The notes: generated from the letters alone by a model not told the origin. A stretch of 64,000 nt of DNA from Mycobacterium basiliense (GCF_900292015.1 NZ_LR130759.1:1426001-1490000), one strand, 5' to 3'. Positions 8,810-18,932 are shown, counted from the first letter of the stretch. Program-made: numbers and translations.

Positions 8810-10228
8810 TCAGTTATCCACAGATCCGGAATCGGGGCCCTCGGTGTTGCGGATGTCGCGGTCGAGTTCGGCTTTCAAGTCGGAAAGGGCTTCATCGATC
8901 CCGCTGGTGTCACCGCCGATGACTCGGTCGATGAACGCGGCCGGGTCGTCGAGATCCTCGGCCACCGGCAGCAGGTCCGGGTGTTGCCAAACCCCGTCGC
9001 GGGCGTCCACACCGCCTGCTTGCGTCAGACGGTCCCACAAGGCGCCGGCCTCACGCAGTTTGCGCGGCCGCAGCTCCAACCCCACCAGCGTCGCGAAGGT
9101 CTGTTCGGCGGGCCCGCCGCTGGCCCGACGCCGGCGCAGGGTCTCGCTGAGAGCCGCGGTCCCCGGAATCCGTTCGCCCAACGCGTCGGTCACCACGGTC
9201 TGGACCCAGCCCTCGATCAGGGCGAGCAGCGTCTCGAGACGTTCCAGCGCCTGGGTTTGCGCCGGCGTTGCCTTGGGCTCGAACACCCCCTGGCTCAGCA
9301 GCTGCTCCATGGCGGCGGGATCGGCCAGTGTCGCCGGATTGAAATCGCGTGCTAGTTCCTCGATGCCGGTCATGTCGATCTTCATGCCCATGGCATAGGC
9401 CTCGACTGCGCCCAACAGCTGGCTGGCCAGCCAGGGAACATGGCTGAACAGGCGATGGTGTGCAGCTTCCCGGGCGGCCAGAAACGTCATGATCTCGCTG
9501 CGGGGCTGCTCGAGCCCCGAGGCAAATGATTCGACAGCGTCGGGCAGGATCGCGGCCAAACCTTTGGGCCCCAGCGGCAGACCGATATCGGTGGAGGTCA
9601 ACACCTCGCGCGAGAGCCGGCCCAGGGCCTGGCCTAACTGCGAACCGAACGCGATACCGCCCATCTGCGACATCATCGATAGCAGCGGGCCCGCCATGCT
9701 TTTGGCCTCGTCGGGCAGCGAGGAGGCCCACACCGACGAGATCTGCTGGGCCATTGGATCGCACAGGCGCTTCCAGACCTCCAAGGTGTTGTCGACCCAG
9801 TCGGTGGGGCTCCACCCCACCGCCTTGGTGGTGCCGGCGGGCAGCGAGGTCGCACCGTTCAGCCACGTATCGGCCAGGTGGACTGCATCGGCTATCGCTG
9901 AGTTTGTCGTGTCGGGGATGGGCGCAACGAAACCGAGCGAGCTGGCCGCGACCTGGCGGGCCAGCTCGTAATTCACCGGTCCTGAGCTCTTTCCGGCGGC
10001 CATCGCGCTGCCCACGCCGCCGAACATCTCGCCCAGTCGGGTGAAGATCTGCCCCAGGTCGGCCATGCCGAAATCCCCGCTGATGCCGAACGGGCCCAGC
10101 GGGTTGCCACCCGATCCGAAATCGGGTTCGTTGCTCCTGCGCTTGTCGCCCCCAGATCGATCTTCCGGGGAGTCGTCTCCGGACGAGAAGCCGAACGGCA
10201 CGTCACCCATAGGGTCAACCGTACCCAT
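8810..10228 (-). CDS. zincin-like DUF2342 / F420-associated family protein (Rv3195-type)
   Basis: 472 residues. Gly/Pro-rich N-terminus (MGDVPFGFSSGDD, GSGGNPLGPFG) followed by a mainly helical domain. The family is annotated as zincin-like metallopeptidase, also called F420 biosynthesis-associated. The segment AAREAAHHRLFSHVPWL sits where zincins carry HExxH; here the first position is Arg (REAAH), so catalysis cannot be assumed. QLGQALGRLSREVL and the downstream MEQLLSQGVFEP are other family features. The ATG at 10228 gives the length I recall for the orthologue; MGDVPFG at 10210 is the alternative. Divergent from the protease gene at 10307 and followed at 5 bases by the ThiF-like gene. Confidence 0.75.
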   Translation of the reverse strand: MGTVDPMGDVPFGFSSGDDSPEDRSGGDKRRSNEPDFGSGGNPLGPFGISGDFGMADLGQIFTRLGEMFGGVGSAMAAGKSSGPVNYELARQVAASSLGFVAPIPDTTNSAIADAVHLADTWLNGATSLPAGTTKAVGWSPTDWVDNTLEVWKRLCDPMAQQISSVWASSLPDEAKSMAGPLLSMMSQMGGIAFGSQLGQALGRLSREVLTSTDIGLPLGPKGLAAILPDAVESFASGLEQPRSEIMTFLAAREAAHHRLFSHVPWLASQLLGAVEAYAMGMKIDMTGIEELARDFNPATLADPAAMEQLLSQGVFEPKATPAQTQALERLETLLALIEGWVQTVVTDALGERIPGTAALSETLRRRRASGGPAEQTFATLVGLELRPRKLREAGALWDRLTQAGGVDARDGVWQHPDLLPVAEDLDDPAAFIDRVIGGDTSGIDEALSDLKAELDRDIRNTEGPDSGSVDN

Positions 10229-10306
10229 CGGGGGAATAGAAAGCGCGATCCGCCGTCATGCTTGCAGCTGAATTGCCCGCGGCCGGACCCGTCTAGTGTA
10301 TGCGGC

Positions 10307-11329
10307 GTGAACAGGCGGATTTTGACCTTGATGGTCGCGCTGGTGCCCATCGTGGTGTTCGGGGTGTTGCTCGCGGTGGTGACGGTGCCGTTTGTGTCAC
10401 TGGGGCCGGGCCCCACCTTCGACACCCTCGGCGAGGTCGACGGCCAGCAGGTAGTCCAGATTGTGGGAACTCAAACCCACCCGACCTCGGGTCACCTCAA
10501 TATGACGACGGTGTCTCAGCGTGACGCTCTGACCTTGGGCGAAGCCATGACGCTATGGCTGTCGGGGCAAGAACAGCTGGTGCCGCGTGACCTGGTTTAC
10601 CCGCCGGGCAAATCGCGTGAGGAGGTCGACAAAGCCAACAATGCCGACTTCAAGAACTCCGAAGAGGACGCGGAGTACGCAGCCCTGGGCTATCTGAAGT
10701 ATCCGGAGGCGGTGACAGTTGCCAAGGTCACCGATCCCGGACCGTCGGCGGGCAAGCTGCAGGCCGGAGACGCCATCGACGCGGTCAACGGCGCCGCGGT
10801 AGCCAACGTGGAGCAGTTCACGGCGGTGCTGAAGAACACCAAGCCCGGCCAAGTGGTCGTCATCGACTACCGTCGCAAGAATGAGCCGGCCGGTGTTGCG
10901 CAGATCACTCTCGGTTCCAACAAGGATCGCGACTACGGCTTCATGGGAGTCGCGGTGCTCGATGCGCCGTGGGCGCCGTTCGTCGTCAACTTCCACCTGG
11001 CCAACGTGGGTGGCCCGTCAGCCGGACTGATGTTCAGTTTGGCCGTTGTGGACAAGCTGACCACCGGTGATTTGACTGGGTCGCGGTTTATTGCGGGGAC
11101 CGGAACCATCGGTGTGGACGGGAAGGTCGGCCCCATTGGGGGCATCACCCACAAGATGGCCGCCGCCCGGGCCGCCGGCGCCACGGTGTTCCTGGTGCCT
11201 GCCAAGAACTGTTACGAGGCGGCCTCCGATACCCCGAGTGGCTTGCGCCTGGTCAAGGTCGAAACGCTCAGCCAAGCGGTGGACGCGTTGCACGCGATGA
11301 CATCGGGGGCGCCAACGCCGAGTTGCTAG
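10307..11329 (+). CDS. membrane-anchored PDZ / Lon-like S16 protease (YlbL family)
   Basis: 340 residues. One N-terminal membrane anchor (about 5-31, LMVALVPIVVFGVLLAVVTV), then a PDZ domain (about 130-205, including SAGKLQAGDAIDAVNG) and a Lon-type S16 protease domain (about 215-335). The catalytic dyad is visible: Ser238 in GGPSAG and Lys283 in GGITHKMAAARAAGA. The protein would sit outside the membrane and cleave unknown substrates. The GTG at 10307 is chosen because it opens directly on the basic VNRR plus hydrophobic anchor and matches the length I recall for Rv3194c. A -10-like TAGTGT lies only a few bases upstream, so a very short leader is possible. Confidence 0.9.
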   Translation: MNRRILTLMVALVPIVVFGVLLAVVTVPFVSLGPGPTFDTLGEVDGQQVVQIVGTQTHPTSGHLNMTTVSQRDALTLGEAMTLWLSGQEQLVPRDLVYPPGKSREEVDKANNADFKNSEEDAEYAALGYLKYPEAVTVAKVTDPGPSAGKLQAGDAIDAVNGAAVANVEQFTAVLKNTKPGQVVVIDYRRKNEPAGVAQITLGSNKDRDYGFMGVAVLDAPWAPFVVNFHLANVGGPSAGLMFSLAVVDKLTTGDLTGSRFIAGTGTIGVDGKVGPIGGITHKMAAARAAGATVFLVPAKNCYEAASDTPSGLRLVKVETLSQAVDALHAMTSGAPTPSC

Positions 11330-11450
11330 CGCCGTGAGATGCGTAAAGTTGGGATCGTCTAGACAGATCGCTAGCAGCCGATCGGGAAACGTCCTGTGGA
11401 ACGGCCGTGGGCCAAACGGTGCTAGCCAAACTGAGCAGGGAGCGTAGCTA

Positions 11451-14441
11451 GTGGGGATGCGGCCCACCGCAAGGATGCCGAAGCTGACTCGGCGAAGCCG
11501 GGTTCTGATCTTGATCGCATTGGCGGTGATCGTTGTCCTGCTTGCCGGTCCACGCCTGATCGACGCGTACGTCGACTGGCTGTGGTTCGGCGAGCTGGGT
11601 TATCGGTCGGTGTTCACCACCGTGCTGGTGACCCGGTTCCTAGTGTTTTTAGTGGCGGGCTTCTTGGTCGGCGGCATCGTGTTCGCTGGGCTGGCGCTGG
11701 CTTACCGCACCCGCCCGGTTTTCGTGCCGAACAGCGAGAACGACCCCGTGGCGCGCTATCGCGCCGTCGTGGTTAGCCGGCTGCGGCTGGTGGGCATCGG
11801 CATCCCGGTCGCCATCGGTCTGCTCGCTGGCATCGTCGCGCAGAGCTACTGGGTTCGAATTCAGCTGTTTTTGCACGGTGGCGATTTCGGGCTACGGGAT
11901 CCGCAGTTCGGCAAGGACCTGGGTTTCTACGCGTTCGAGCTGCCGTTCTACCGGCTATTGCTCAGCTACCTGTTCGTGGCGGTCTTTCTGGCGTTCGTGG
12001 CAAATCTGGTGGCGCACTACCTGTTCGGTGGCATCCGGTTGTCGGGGCGCAGCGGTGCGCTGAGCCGGTCGGCCCGCATCCAATTGGTCAGCCTGGTCGG
12101 TTTACTGGTGGTACTTAAGGCCGTCGCCTATTGGTTCGACCGCTACGAGCTGCTGTCGCACACTCGCGGTGGCAAGCCATTTACCGGCGCCGGGTATACC
12201 GACATCAATGCGGTGCTGCCGGCGAAGCTGATCCTGATGGCCATCGCGTTGATCTGCGCCGCCGCGGTGTTCTCCGCTATCGTTCTGCGCGACTTGCGGA
12301 TTCCCGCCATCGGACTGGTGTTGCTGTTGTTGTCGTCGCTGATCGTCGGCGCCGCCTGGCCAATGATCGTTGAGCAGATCAGCGTCAAACCCAATGCCGC
12401 GCAAAAGGAAAGCGAATACATCAGCCGAAGCATCACCGCGACGAGGGCGGCCTACGGTTTGACATCGGACGTGGTGACATATCGCAACTACGCCGGTGAT
12501 GGCCAGGCCACCGCGCAGCAGGTCGCTTCCGACCGCGCGACGACCTCCAACATTCGGCTGCTTGACCCCACGATTGTCAGCCCGGCATTCACCCAGTTTC
12601 AGCAGGGGAAGAACTTCTACTACTTCCCCGACCAGTTGTCCATCGACCGCTACCTAGACCGCGGCGGTAACCTGCGCGACTACGTCGTGGCGGCGCGTGA
12701 ACTCAACCCCGACCGGCTGATCGACAACCAGCGAGATTGGATCAACCGGCACACCGTATACACCCACGGCAACGGGTTCATTGCCTCGCCGGCCAATACC
12801 GTGCGGGGTATCGCCAACGACCCCAACCAAAACGGTGGCTACCCGGAGTTTCTGGTCAACGTCGTGGGTGCCAACGGCACCGTGGTATCCGACGGGCCGG
12901 CACAGTTGGATCAGCCGCGGATCTACTACGGACCTGTCATCTCTGACACGGCGGCCGACTACGCGATCGTCGGGCGCAACGGTGCCGACCGGGAATATGA
13001 TTATGAGACCAGCACCGAAACCAAGAATTACACCTACACCGGCAGCGGCGGAGTGCCGATCGGCAGCTGGATTTCCCGCTCAGTGTTTGCGGCGAAGTTC
13101 GCCGAGCGAAACTTTTTGTTCTCCAACGTTATTGGTTCCAACAGCAAGATCCTGTTCAACCGTGACCCGGCGCAGCGAGTAGAGGCGGTGGCGCCGTGGC
13201 TGACAACCGACAGCGCGGTCTACCCGGCGATCGTGAACAAGCGTCTAGTGTGGATTCTCGACGGCTATACCACGTTGGACAACTACCCCTACTCCCAGCT
13301 GACCTCGCTGTCGTCGGCGACCGCCGACTCCAACGAGGTGGCGTTCAACAAGCTGGCGCCCGACAAGCAGGTCTCCTACATTCGCAATTCGGTCAAGGCC
13401 ACGGTGGATGCCTACGACGGCACCGTCACGCTCTACCAGCAGGACGAGCAGGATCCGGTCCTGCGTGCCTGGATGCAGGTCTTCCCCGGGACGGTCAAAC
13501 CCAAGAGCGACATCACCCCCGAACTCGCCGAACATTTGCGCTATCCGGAGGATCTGTTCAAGGTCCAGCGCATGCTGCTGGCCAAATATCACGTCAACGA
13601 CCCGGTGACGTTCTTCTCCACCTCCGATTTCTGGGACGTGCCGCTAGACCCGAATCCGACCGCCAGCAGCTATCAGCCGCCGTATTACATCGTCGCGAAA
13701 AACATTGCTAAGAACGATAATTCGGCGTCATACCAGTTGATCAGCGCGATGAACAGGTTCAAGCGCGACTATCTGGCCGCCTACATCAGCGCCAGCTCGG
13801 ACCCGGCGACCTACGGCAGGATCACGGTGCTGACTATTCCCGGACAGGTCAACGGACCCAAGCTGGCCAACAACGCCATCACCACCGATCCCGCGGTATC
13901 CCAGGACCTCGGTGTGATCGGACGAGACAACCAAAACCGCATCCGGTGGGGCAACTTGCTGACGCTGCCGGTGGGTCAGGCGGGATTGCTCTACGTCGAA
14001 CCCGTTTATGCCTCCCCGGGGGCCAGCGACGCCGCCTCGTCGTACCCGAGGCTGATCCGCGTGGCAATGATGTACAACGACAAGGTCGGATACGGCCCGA
14101 CCGTACGCGACGCGCTCAACGGGTTGTTCGGGCCCGGTGCGGGTGACGCCGCGACCGGCATCCAACCCACCGAGGGTGGGGCGCCGCAGAACGCTCCGCC
14201 TAACAACACGCCCACGCCCGCCGAAGCGCCGCCAGGATCACCGGCGCCGCCACCTACCGCCGTGCCCCCGGTGCCGGACGGCTCGGCCACGTTGTCCCCG
14301 GCCAAGGCCGCCGCCATGAAGGAGATCCAGGCGGCCATCGGCGCGGCGCGCGACGCGCAGAAGAAGGGCGACTTTGCCGCTTACGGGGCGGCACTGCAAC
14401 GGCTTGACGACGCCATCACCAAGTTCAACAACACCAAGTAG
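11451..14441 (+). CDS. UPF0182 multi-pass membrane protein (Rv3193c-type)
   Basis: 996 residues. About seven membrane segments in the first 330 residues (for example about 20-40, 60-85, 112-135, 165-190, 210-230, 255-275 and 285-310), then a large extracytoplasmic domain, an Asn/Pro/Ala-rich linker (about 905-950) and a C-terminal charged helix ([20 protein letters not shown]). The family is UPF0182, conserved in mycobacteria with unknown function. The GTG at 11451 has AGGGAG at 11437-11442 and opens [16 protein letters not shown]. It follows the PDZ protease gene after 121 bases, as Rv3193c follows Rv3194c. Confidence 0.92.
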   Translation: MGMRPTARMPKLTRRSRVLILIALAVIVVLLAGPRLIDAYVDWLWFGELGYRSVFTTVLVTRFLVFLVAGFLVGGIVFAGLALAYRTRPVFVPNSENDPVARYRAVVVSRLRLVGIGIPVAIGLLAGIVAQSYWVRIQLFLHGGDFGLRDPQFGKDLGFYAFELPFYRLLLSYLFVAVFLAFVANLVAHYLFGGIRLSGRSGALSRSARIQLVSLVGLLVVLKAVAYWFDRYELLSHTRGGKPFTGAGYTDINAVLPAKLILMAIALICAAAVFSAIVLRDLRIPAIGLVLLLLSSLIVGAAWPMIVEQISVKPNAAQKESEYISRSITATRAAYGLTSDVVTYRNYAGDGQATAQQVASDRATTSNIRLLDPTIVSPAFTQFQQGKNFYYFPDQLSIDRYLDRGGNLRDYVVAARELNPDRLIDNQRDWINRHTVYTHGNGFIASPANTVRGIANDPNQNGGYPEFLVNVVGANGTVVSDGPAQLDQPRIYYGPVISDTAADYAIVGRNGADREYDYETSTETKNYTYTGSGGVPIGSWISRSVFAAKFAERNFLFSNVIGSNSKILFNRDPAQRVEAVAPWLTTDSAVYPAIVNKRLVWILDGYTTLDNYPYSQLTSLSSATADSNEVAFNKLAPDKQVSYIRNSVKATVDAYDGTVTLYQQDEQDPVLRAWMQVFPGTVKPKSDITPELAEHLRYPEDLFKVQRMLLAKYHVNDPVTFFSTSDFWDVPLDPNPTASSYQPPYYIVAKNIAKNDNSASYQLISAMNRFKRDYLAAYISASSDPATYGRITVLTIPGQVNGPKLANNAITTDPAVSQDLGVIGRDNQNRIRWGNLLTLPVGQAGLLYVEPVYASPGASDAASSYPRLIRVAMMYNDKVGYGPTVRDALNGLFGPGAGDAATGIQPTEGGAPQNAPPNNTPTPAEAPPGSPAPPPTAVPPVPDGSATLSPAKAAAMKEIQAAIGAARDAQKKGDFAAYGAALQRLDDAITKFNNTK

Positions 14442-14753
14442 CGCGGCTACGAGCCTGCGTGCCCGGTAGGCCATCCGGCGGGTGCCGAGATGGTGGAGAA
14501 AGACCGTGGTTTGGTCCGGTACTTCCGAGATCTGCGCCCGCATCGCCACGATGCGCACGGCGCACCGACGATGCCGGCGACGCCGATCCCTCGACCATCG
14601 GAAAGCGCTAGGGCGAGGCGGGCACCTCGTCGACTGTGAATCTGCCTAGGCGACATTTCGTGGGCGCTTCGCGCAGTTCACTCTCGGCGCAGGTGGGATT
14701 TGAGCCCGCGATTTGGAGAGCTTCTCGGTGTTCGGTAACCTTGCGTCTACCAA
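14442..14753. other. intergenic stretch without a supported gene
   Basis: 312 bases between the UPF0182 gene and the tRNA. A frame starting at 14491 (MVEKDRGLVRYFRDLRPHRH) looks briefly protein-like but has no ribosome site and ends in an Arg/Ala-rich tail, so it is not called. The tRNA promoter must lie in the last part of this stretch. Confidence 0.4.
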
Positions 14754-14830
14754 CGCGGGGTGGAGCAGCTCGGTAGCTCGCTGGGCTCATAACCCAGAGG
14801 TCGCAGGTTCGAATCCTGTCCCCGCTACCA
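14754..14830 (+). tRNA. tRNA-Met(CAT), initiator type, CCA encoded
   Basis: 77-base tRNA with all arms: acceptor CGCGGGG / CCCCGCT, D-loop AGCTCGGTAGCTC, anticodon loop CTCATAA (anticodon CAT), T-arm GCAGGTTCGAATCCTGT, discriminator A and encoded CCA (14828-14830). The first base C cannot pair with the T at position 72, and the anticodon stem ends in three G-C pairs (GGG/CCC). Both are hallmarks of initiator tRNA. This gene marks the point where the order stops following H37Rv. Confidence 0.95.
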
Positions 14831-14834
14831 GCGG

Positions 14835-14868
14835 AAATGGCCCTCGGAGGAGATTCCGGGGGCCATTT
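14835..14868 (+). terminator. tRNA-Met terminator
   Basis: AAATGGCCCTCGGA (14835-14848) pairs with TCCGGGGGCCATTT (14855-14868) with one G-U pair, five bases after the tRNA, and ends in a short T run. It is a compact intrinsic terminator for the tRNA transcript. Confidence 0.7.
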
Positions 14869-15016
14869 TCATGCCCTTTGGGGATTCCGGAAGATTCGCA
14901 GCTGACCATGTCGTCATGCGGTCGGGCGATGTGAACTCGCGATGGCCCCGACGTGACGGTTCGGCGTGCGCTCCGGCGGTTCGATGCGCCGCCGCGGTGA
15001 CCCAGGCTATGAATCC

Positions 15017-15316
15017 ATGGTGAGCAACCACCAGGTGAACCTGACCCAGCAGGAAAACTCGTTGATCGGCGAGAGTCATCCCCACGCTCTGGCGCGCATG
15101 AATGAGAAGCAACTGAAGGATCTACAGAGCCGGCTGCGGACTGCGCGTGAGAAGAACTTCAGTCTGTTAAGGCGCCAAGGTGCGGCCCGCGTGGAGGCCG
15201 AAGGCTCACGCGGGGCCGCCCAGCCGGCCAACGAACGACGTCGGGAAAAGGTGGAGGTCTTCGACGAGGCGTTGGCTCGGGTGAACGAGCGCCTCGATGC
15301 CGTCCGCGCCGATTAA
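15017..15316 (+). CDS. small charged helical protein, function unknown
   Basis: 99 residues, very hydrophilic. MVSNHQVNLTQQENSLIG is followed by HPHALARMNEKQLKDLQSRLRTAREKNF, an Ala/Arg stretch and KVEVFDEALARVNERLDAVRAD. The two helical segments have heptad-like spacing of Leu/Met/Val and may form a short coiled coil. The ATG at 15017 is chosen because the sequence before it (MRSGGSMRRRGDPG) is low-complexity. No ribosome site is obvious. I do not recognise the family. It stands alone between the tRNA and a decayed gene. Confidence 0.55.
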   Translation: MVSNHQVNLTQQENSLIGESHPHALARMNEKQLKDLQSRLRTAREKNFSLLRRQGAARVEAEGSRGAAQPANERRREKVEVFDEALARVNERLDAVRAD

Positions 15317-15440
15317 ATACCGGCCGCTCCGCGGGTTCAGAGAGCGCGCGACTACGTGCTGACTGGACGCCGCCGGCGGGTCATTCGTGACGTCGCTGAC
15401 CGTTGTCGAGTTGGTCGCAGGGATTTTCGCGACGAAGAGG

Positions 15441-16069
15441 CTAAGCGAAACCGCGCTCACGCCTCAGTTGTATTGCGCGCTGTTCGCGTTCCTTTGCAAA
15501 CCGCTCGCTTTCTAGCGGCCGTGAACTGCCGCCACTGGGCCGTCTGCTCCTGCGTCCAGGTGTCTTCGTCGAGGTCGAAATCGATGGTCGGATTGAGTTG
15601 CAAGAATTTTCGGAACAGCATGCCCATTCATTGGGCATGACGGCCTCGCAACTCGGCCCACTGCCGGCCACGTGCCATAACTCAGCCTCCTCGTCACTGG
15701 GCGGGAAGATGGCATAGCAGTTAGTGTCGTTCGCGTCGGCCAATCCTCACCTGGGGCATTCTCGTTGAGGCGCTCACGCATCTGTCGGAGAAGCTGCTGG
15801 TCGGTAGGATCAGTCGCCGAATTGTAGGTCAGTTCATCCATGTGACGACGAACATCGGCGAACGATGCGCTCAACAGAACGGGATCGGGATCCCAGTCGG
15901 AGCCTCTCCACGCCCGCGCATATCCACCCCTTCCAACACTGCATCCCTCGATAACGACCTCGGCATTGGCGTTGGCGTTTTCCTAAGCCAACGCCAACGG
16001 ACCGTAGCGGCCCGAGAGGTCCTCCGCCAGCTGCTGGGCCGGCCACCGATCCTGGGGGCCGTTCACCAT
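15441..16069 (-). pseudogene. decayed gene with one in-frame stop and two or more frameshifts
   Basis: Reading the minus strand from ATG 16069: MVNGPQDRWPAQQLAEDLSG.. runs to a TAG (15985-15983) and continues in the same frame with ENANANAEVVIEGCS.. and MDELTYNSATDPTDQQLLRQ to about 15746. The sense then jumps frame to NDTNCYAIFPPSDEEAELWH and jumps again to MLFRKFLQLNPTIDFDLDED (from 15621). It ends near 15441, in the frame reading FAKEREQRAIQLRRERGF. Each piece has the acidic, Trp-containing composition of real protein, and the pieces abut without gaps. The parent was probably a protein of about 200 residues. I do not recognise it. Confidence 0.6.
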
Positions 16070-16341
16070 GCGTCGACGACGCCGCCGAGGGAATCGGCGC
16101 ACCGCGTGTCCGCCTTGGGTGTTAATCGGTCTTGCGCACGGTGGTCGGCACGGTTGGCCGGTGACGGGCTCGTTGCGGATCTTTCCTCCGCTGTGTGGCA
16201 CCTGCCGTTTGCTGGTGGGGGTCATGCGTGGCAGTCCCCTATCTCCGTCGCGCGAATGCGGCGCCGCGAGCCGTAACCGCTCATCGTCGGTGCAACCATC
16301 TTCCGATGGTCTTAGTCGAATTCGCACGCATTCGCATCGAG

Positions 16342-16959
16342 TCACCCGGTGAGAACCATGGGGAAGGGGATGCGGTCACCGGGCAGATTGGGCGGAAAGC
16401 ACGGCGAGATGCCTTGCAGGGTAGGGGGATAGCCGGGCTTGTAGCGGGCCATGATTTGCAGGATGTAGCCGTCCGGCGAATAGCCAAATCGGTTGGGCTT
16501 GTAGAAGCCGTCTCGCTCATAGACGTACCAGCCCCAGCCTTTCCAAATGTCACCGGTCTGGGCGATGACAGCTTCGGGATCGGCGCCGGCCGGCAGCGTC
16601 AGATCACCGTTCGTCGCGAACTCCATGGGTGAGGTGCGGTCGGTGACGTCCTGGCAGGGGGCGACGCTGGCGCCGCCGTGGTAGCGGGTGGCGTCCAGGG
16701 TGGTTCCCGGCGGCAGGGCCTGCAGCGTCTTTTTCAGGTAGCTGATCACCGTGTCCTGCGCCTGCTGCTGGGATGTCGGGATCGCGGGTTGCAGCTTCCA
16801 TCCCGGCGGCGGCGGTGGCTTGGATTCCATGGTTGGTCCTCCCAGTTCGGTGGCCCCGGTTGGGGTGGGCGGCCCGAGCGGGCTGTCGTGGCTGCAGGCG
16901 CCGACGAACATGACGAGCACGAGCGCAGCCGCAACGACGGCTAGTCGGTGGCGGACCAT
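16342..16959 (-). CDS. lipoprotein paired with DUF1023 hydrolase (LppJ-like)
   Basis: 205 residues. Signal peptide MVRHRLAVVAAALVLVMF with lipobox VGAC, so the mature lipid-bearing residue is Cys22. Mature part: Pro-rich region (PPTPTGATELGGPTMESKPPPPPG), then a folded domain with AQDTVISYLKKTLQALPPGT, GDIWKGWGWYVYERDGF and a Cys pair (APCQD, SPCFPP). It starts 6 bases after the hydrolase gene stops and is surely co-transcribed. A DUF1023 hydrolase next to a lipoprotein recalls Rv2079-lppJ in H37Rv, which is the likely family. Located at the outer face of the membrane; activity unknown. Confidence 0.75.
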   Translation of the reverse strand: MVRHRLAVVAAALVLVMFVGACSHDSPLGPPTPTGATELGGPTMESKPPPPPGWKLQPAIPTSQQQAQDTVISYLKKTLQALPPGTTLDATRYHGGASVAPCQDVTDRTSPMEFATNGDLTLPAGADPEAVIAQTGDIWKGWGWYVYERDGFYKPNRFGYSPDGYILQIMARYKPGYPPTLQGISPCFPPNLPGDRIPFPMVLTG

Positions 16960-16965
16960 GGGTGC

Positions 16966-18726
16966 TCAACGCCCCCCTTCGCTAGGGATGGTGTTTGGCG
17001 GCGGGACACCGGCGATGACCGCGCCCATGTTCAATAGTGCGGGGTTGCCCTCGCTCCAGTAGCTGCTGTGGGCGGCGACGCTGGGCGTCAGCCCAATCGG
17101 GTCACTGCTGGGACCTGGTGACGCCAACAACCGTCTGCCGCCGTACTCCTGGGCCGCCGGGTCATGACCGAGGGTCAGGTCGGTGACCAATTCGATGATG
17201 TCGTTGCGGGCGCGCATGCCGTAAACATTGGCACCGGGATCGAGGTTGAGCTCGCTGGCATGGTGCGAGAGCATCCCGGGGCTGCCCACCGCGATGACGT
17301 TGTCGGCGGCGAGGTGATTTCCGCCGGTGGCCGCGGCACCGACCGCCGTGGAGCCGTAGCTGTGCCCGATCACGGTGTCGATCGACGGCGCTCCGACATG
17401 GGTGGCCCGCATGCCACGTTCGAACAAGCCGAGAGCCTGGGCGCCGGCCCGGGCGCGATCGGGCGATGCCGCCTCGAAGAGATTCATCGGGCGGTCATAT
17501 CCCATCCAGGTCGTCACCGCGACATCGCCGGGTTTCAGGTCGGGGTTCGCCGCCAGCGCCGCGTAGTACATGCGCAGCGACTTTAGGTCGCTGCCTTCGA
17601 AGGTGGGCAAATCTTGGCCGGTGCCGGGGACGAACAGCGCGTTGCGGCCGGCGTAGTCGGGGTTCCCGATGGCTACGGCGGCGTGGCCCTGGTCGTCGAT
17701 GAGGCCAAGGTAGCGCCTGACCCCGTCATCGCGGCTCAGGGTTGCCTGCACCGTCTGATAGCCCTGCAGCGCGTGTCTGGCCGCCAACAGTTGAGGCTTT
17801 AGCCCGTTGAGCTCGTCGGTGGTCGCCTGGCCGTGGTCACCCATATACAGCTTGGCTAGCAGCTGATCGACCCGCTGCTGCATCCGGTCGACGTCGGCTT
17901 GGGATTGCTGCTCCAGATCCGACAGCTGCAGCCGGTTGTAGTGGTCCTTGCCCAAATGGTCCGGCGGGTCCCAGGGCATTCCCGGATGGTTGCCGATGAA
18001 CGGATTCTGTTGGTACTCGGCGTCTTTTTGCTGCGGCGTGAGGGTATTCCAGGCTTGAGCGAATTGCGCAGGGTCTTCCGGCAGCGCCGGCACCGGGGAC
18101 TGTGGCCCGTCCAATCCCTGAATGGCCGCCGGGTGGTAGCCGTGGGCGCGCAGGGTGGCCAACGCCTTCTGCAGGGTGCCCGAGTAGCCGTTGCGCGTCG
18201 ATTCGAGCTGGCCCATCGAGTTTTTGGTGTCGTGGATCGCGTTGTCCTCACAGGAGGTGATTAACGCATCGAGCGCATCCCGATCCTGAACGCTTAGGGT
18301 GGGATCGTTTTCCATCGCCACCGCTTGGCCGATCACGGTGTCGAGCTGCTGCAACTGACCCTCTAGCGTCGCGATCTGTCCGGCCGCGGACTTCTGCGCC
18401 TCGGCCAACGCTGCGGCGATGTTTTCCAGGTCCACACCGATTTTGGGCAACTGCAGCGACTGCGCGCCAAGGGACCTGGTCACCCGCAGCACTTCGGCGG
18501 AGTCGTTGGTTGGGTGATCACCATTCTGGTGGTTCCATGCCGCATCGAAGCGCTTACGGGCTTGCTCGAACGCGTAGTTGGCTTCGGTGGTGCATCGCCC
18601 TGCGGCATGAAACGCCTCCGCCAAGTGAGAAATCTGAAAGGGACGGCCGGCCTGCAGGCTCTGATTGATCGCCCACGGATCACCGCCAGCTTCGGCGATC
18701 AGCGCTGGTTTGCTTATATACCGCAA
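16966..18726 (-). CDS. DUF1023 alpha/beta-hydrolase family protein (Rv2079-like)
   Basis: 586 residues. The N-terminal third (about 1-330) is helical and coiled (LENIAAALAEAQKSAAGQIA, LEQQSQADVDRMQQRVDQL), resembling the helical region in front of DUF1023 in actinobacteria. The C-terminal half is the hydrolase with the nucleophile elbow VIGHSYGSTAVG (around residue 455) and later NDIIELV and HSSYW supplying probable acid and His positions. The TTG at 18726 opens the frame; no better start is visible, so the N-terminus is uncertain. Operon with the lipoprotein downstream. Probable lipase/esterase, substrate unknown. Confidence 0.75.
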   Translation of the reverse strand: MRYISKPALIAEAGGDPWAINQSLQAGRPFQISHLAEAFHAAGRCTTEANYAFEQARKRFDAAWNHQNGDHPTNDSAEVLRVTRSLGAQSLQLPKIGVDLENIAAALAEAQKSAAGQIATLEGQLQQLDTVIGQAVAMENDPTLSVQDRDALDALITSCEDNAIHDTKNSMGQLESTRNGYSGTLQKALATLRAHGYHPAAIQGLDGPQSPVPALPEDPAQFAQAWNTLTPQQKDAEYQQNPFIGNHPGMPWDPPDHLGKDHYNRLQLSDLEQQSQADVDRMQQRVDQLLAKLYMGDHGQATTDELNGLKPQLLAARHALQGYQTVQATLSRDDGVRRYLGLIDDQGHAAVAIGNPDYAGRNALFVPGTGQDLPTFEGSDLKSLRMYYAALAANPDLKPGDVAVTTWMGYDRPMNLFEAASPDRARAGAQALGLFERGMRATHVGAPSIDTVIGHSYGSTAVGAAATGGNHLAADNVIAVGSPGMLSHHASELNLDPGANVYGMRARNDIIELVTDLTLGHDPAAQEYGGRRLLASPGPSSDPIGLTPSVAAHSSYWSEGNPALLNMGAVIAGVPPPNTIPSEGGR

Positions 18727-18932
18727 CTGCTTCGCACCGCCAGCAGACAGTCAACACCGACGACCATTGCCCGTCCCCTCCTGAGCTGGTGTAACCCTAC
18801 TACCATCAATCTTCGGGTCAATTCACCAACGCGACCGCTACCGCCGCCCCTTACGGCGCCACGCGGTGGTTCGATCGGAACGACACCGGCCGTGACGTAG
18901 GGTTCGACCATACGAGGTGTAAGGAGGCGGCC

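Noticed and set aside
8783..9398. Plus-strand frames opposite the zincin-like gene.
   Set aside because: Antisense shadows; the minus-strand gene has a coherent family match and operon context.
14491..14640. Short plus-strand frame MVEKDRGLVRYFRDLRPHRH before the tRNA.
   Set aside because: No ribosome site, Arg/Ala-rich tail and no recognisable family; too weak to call.
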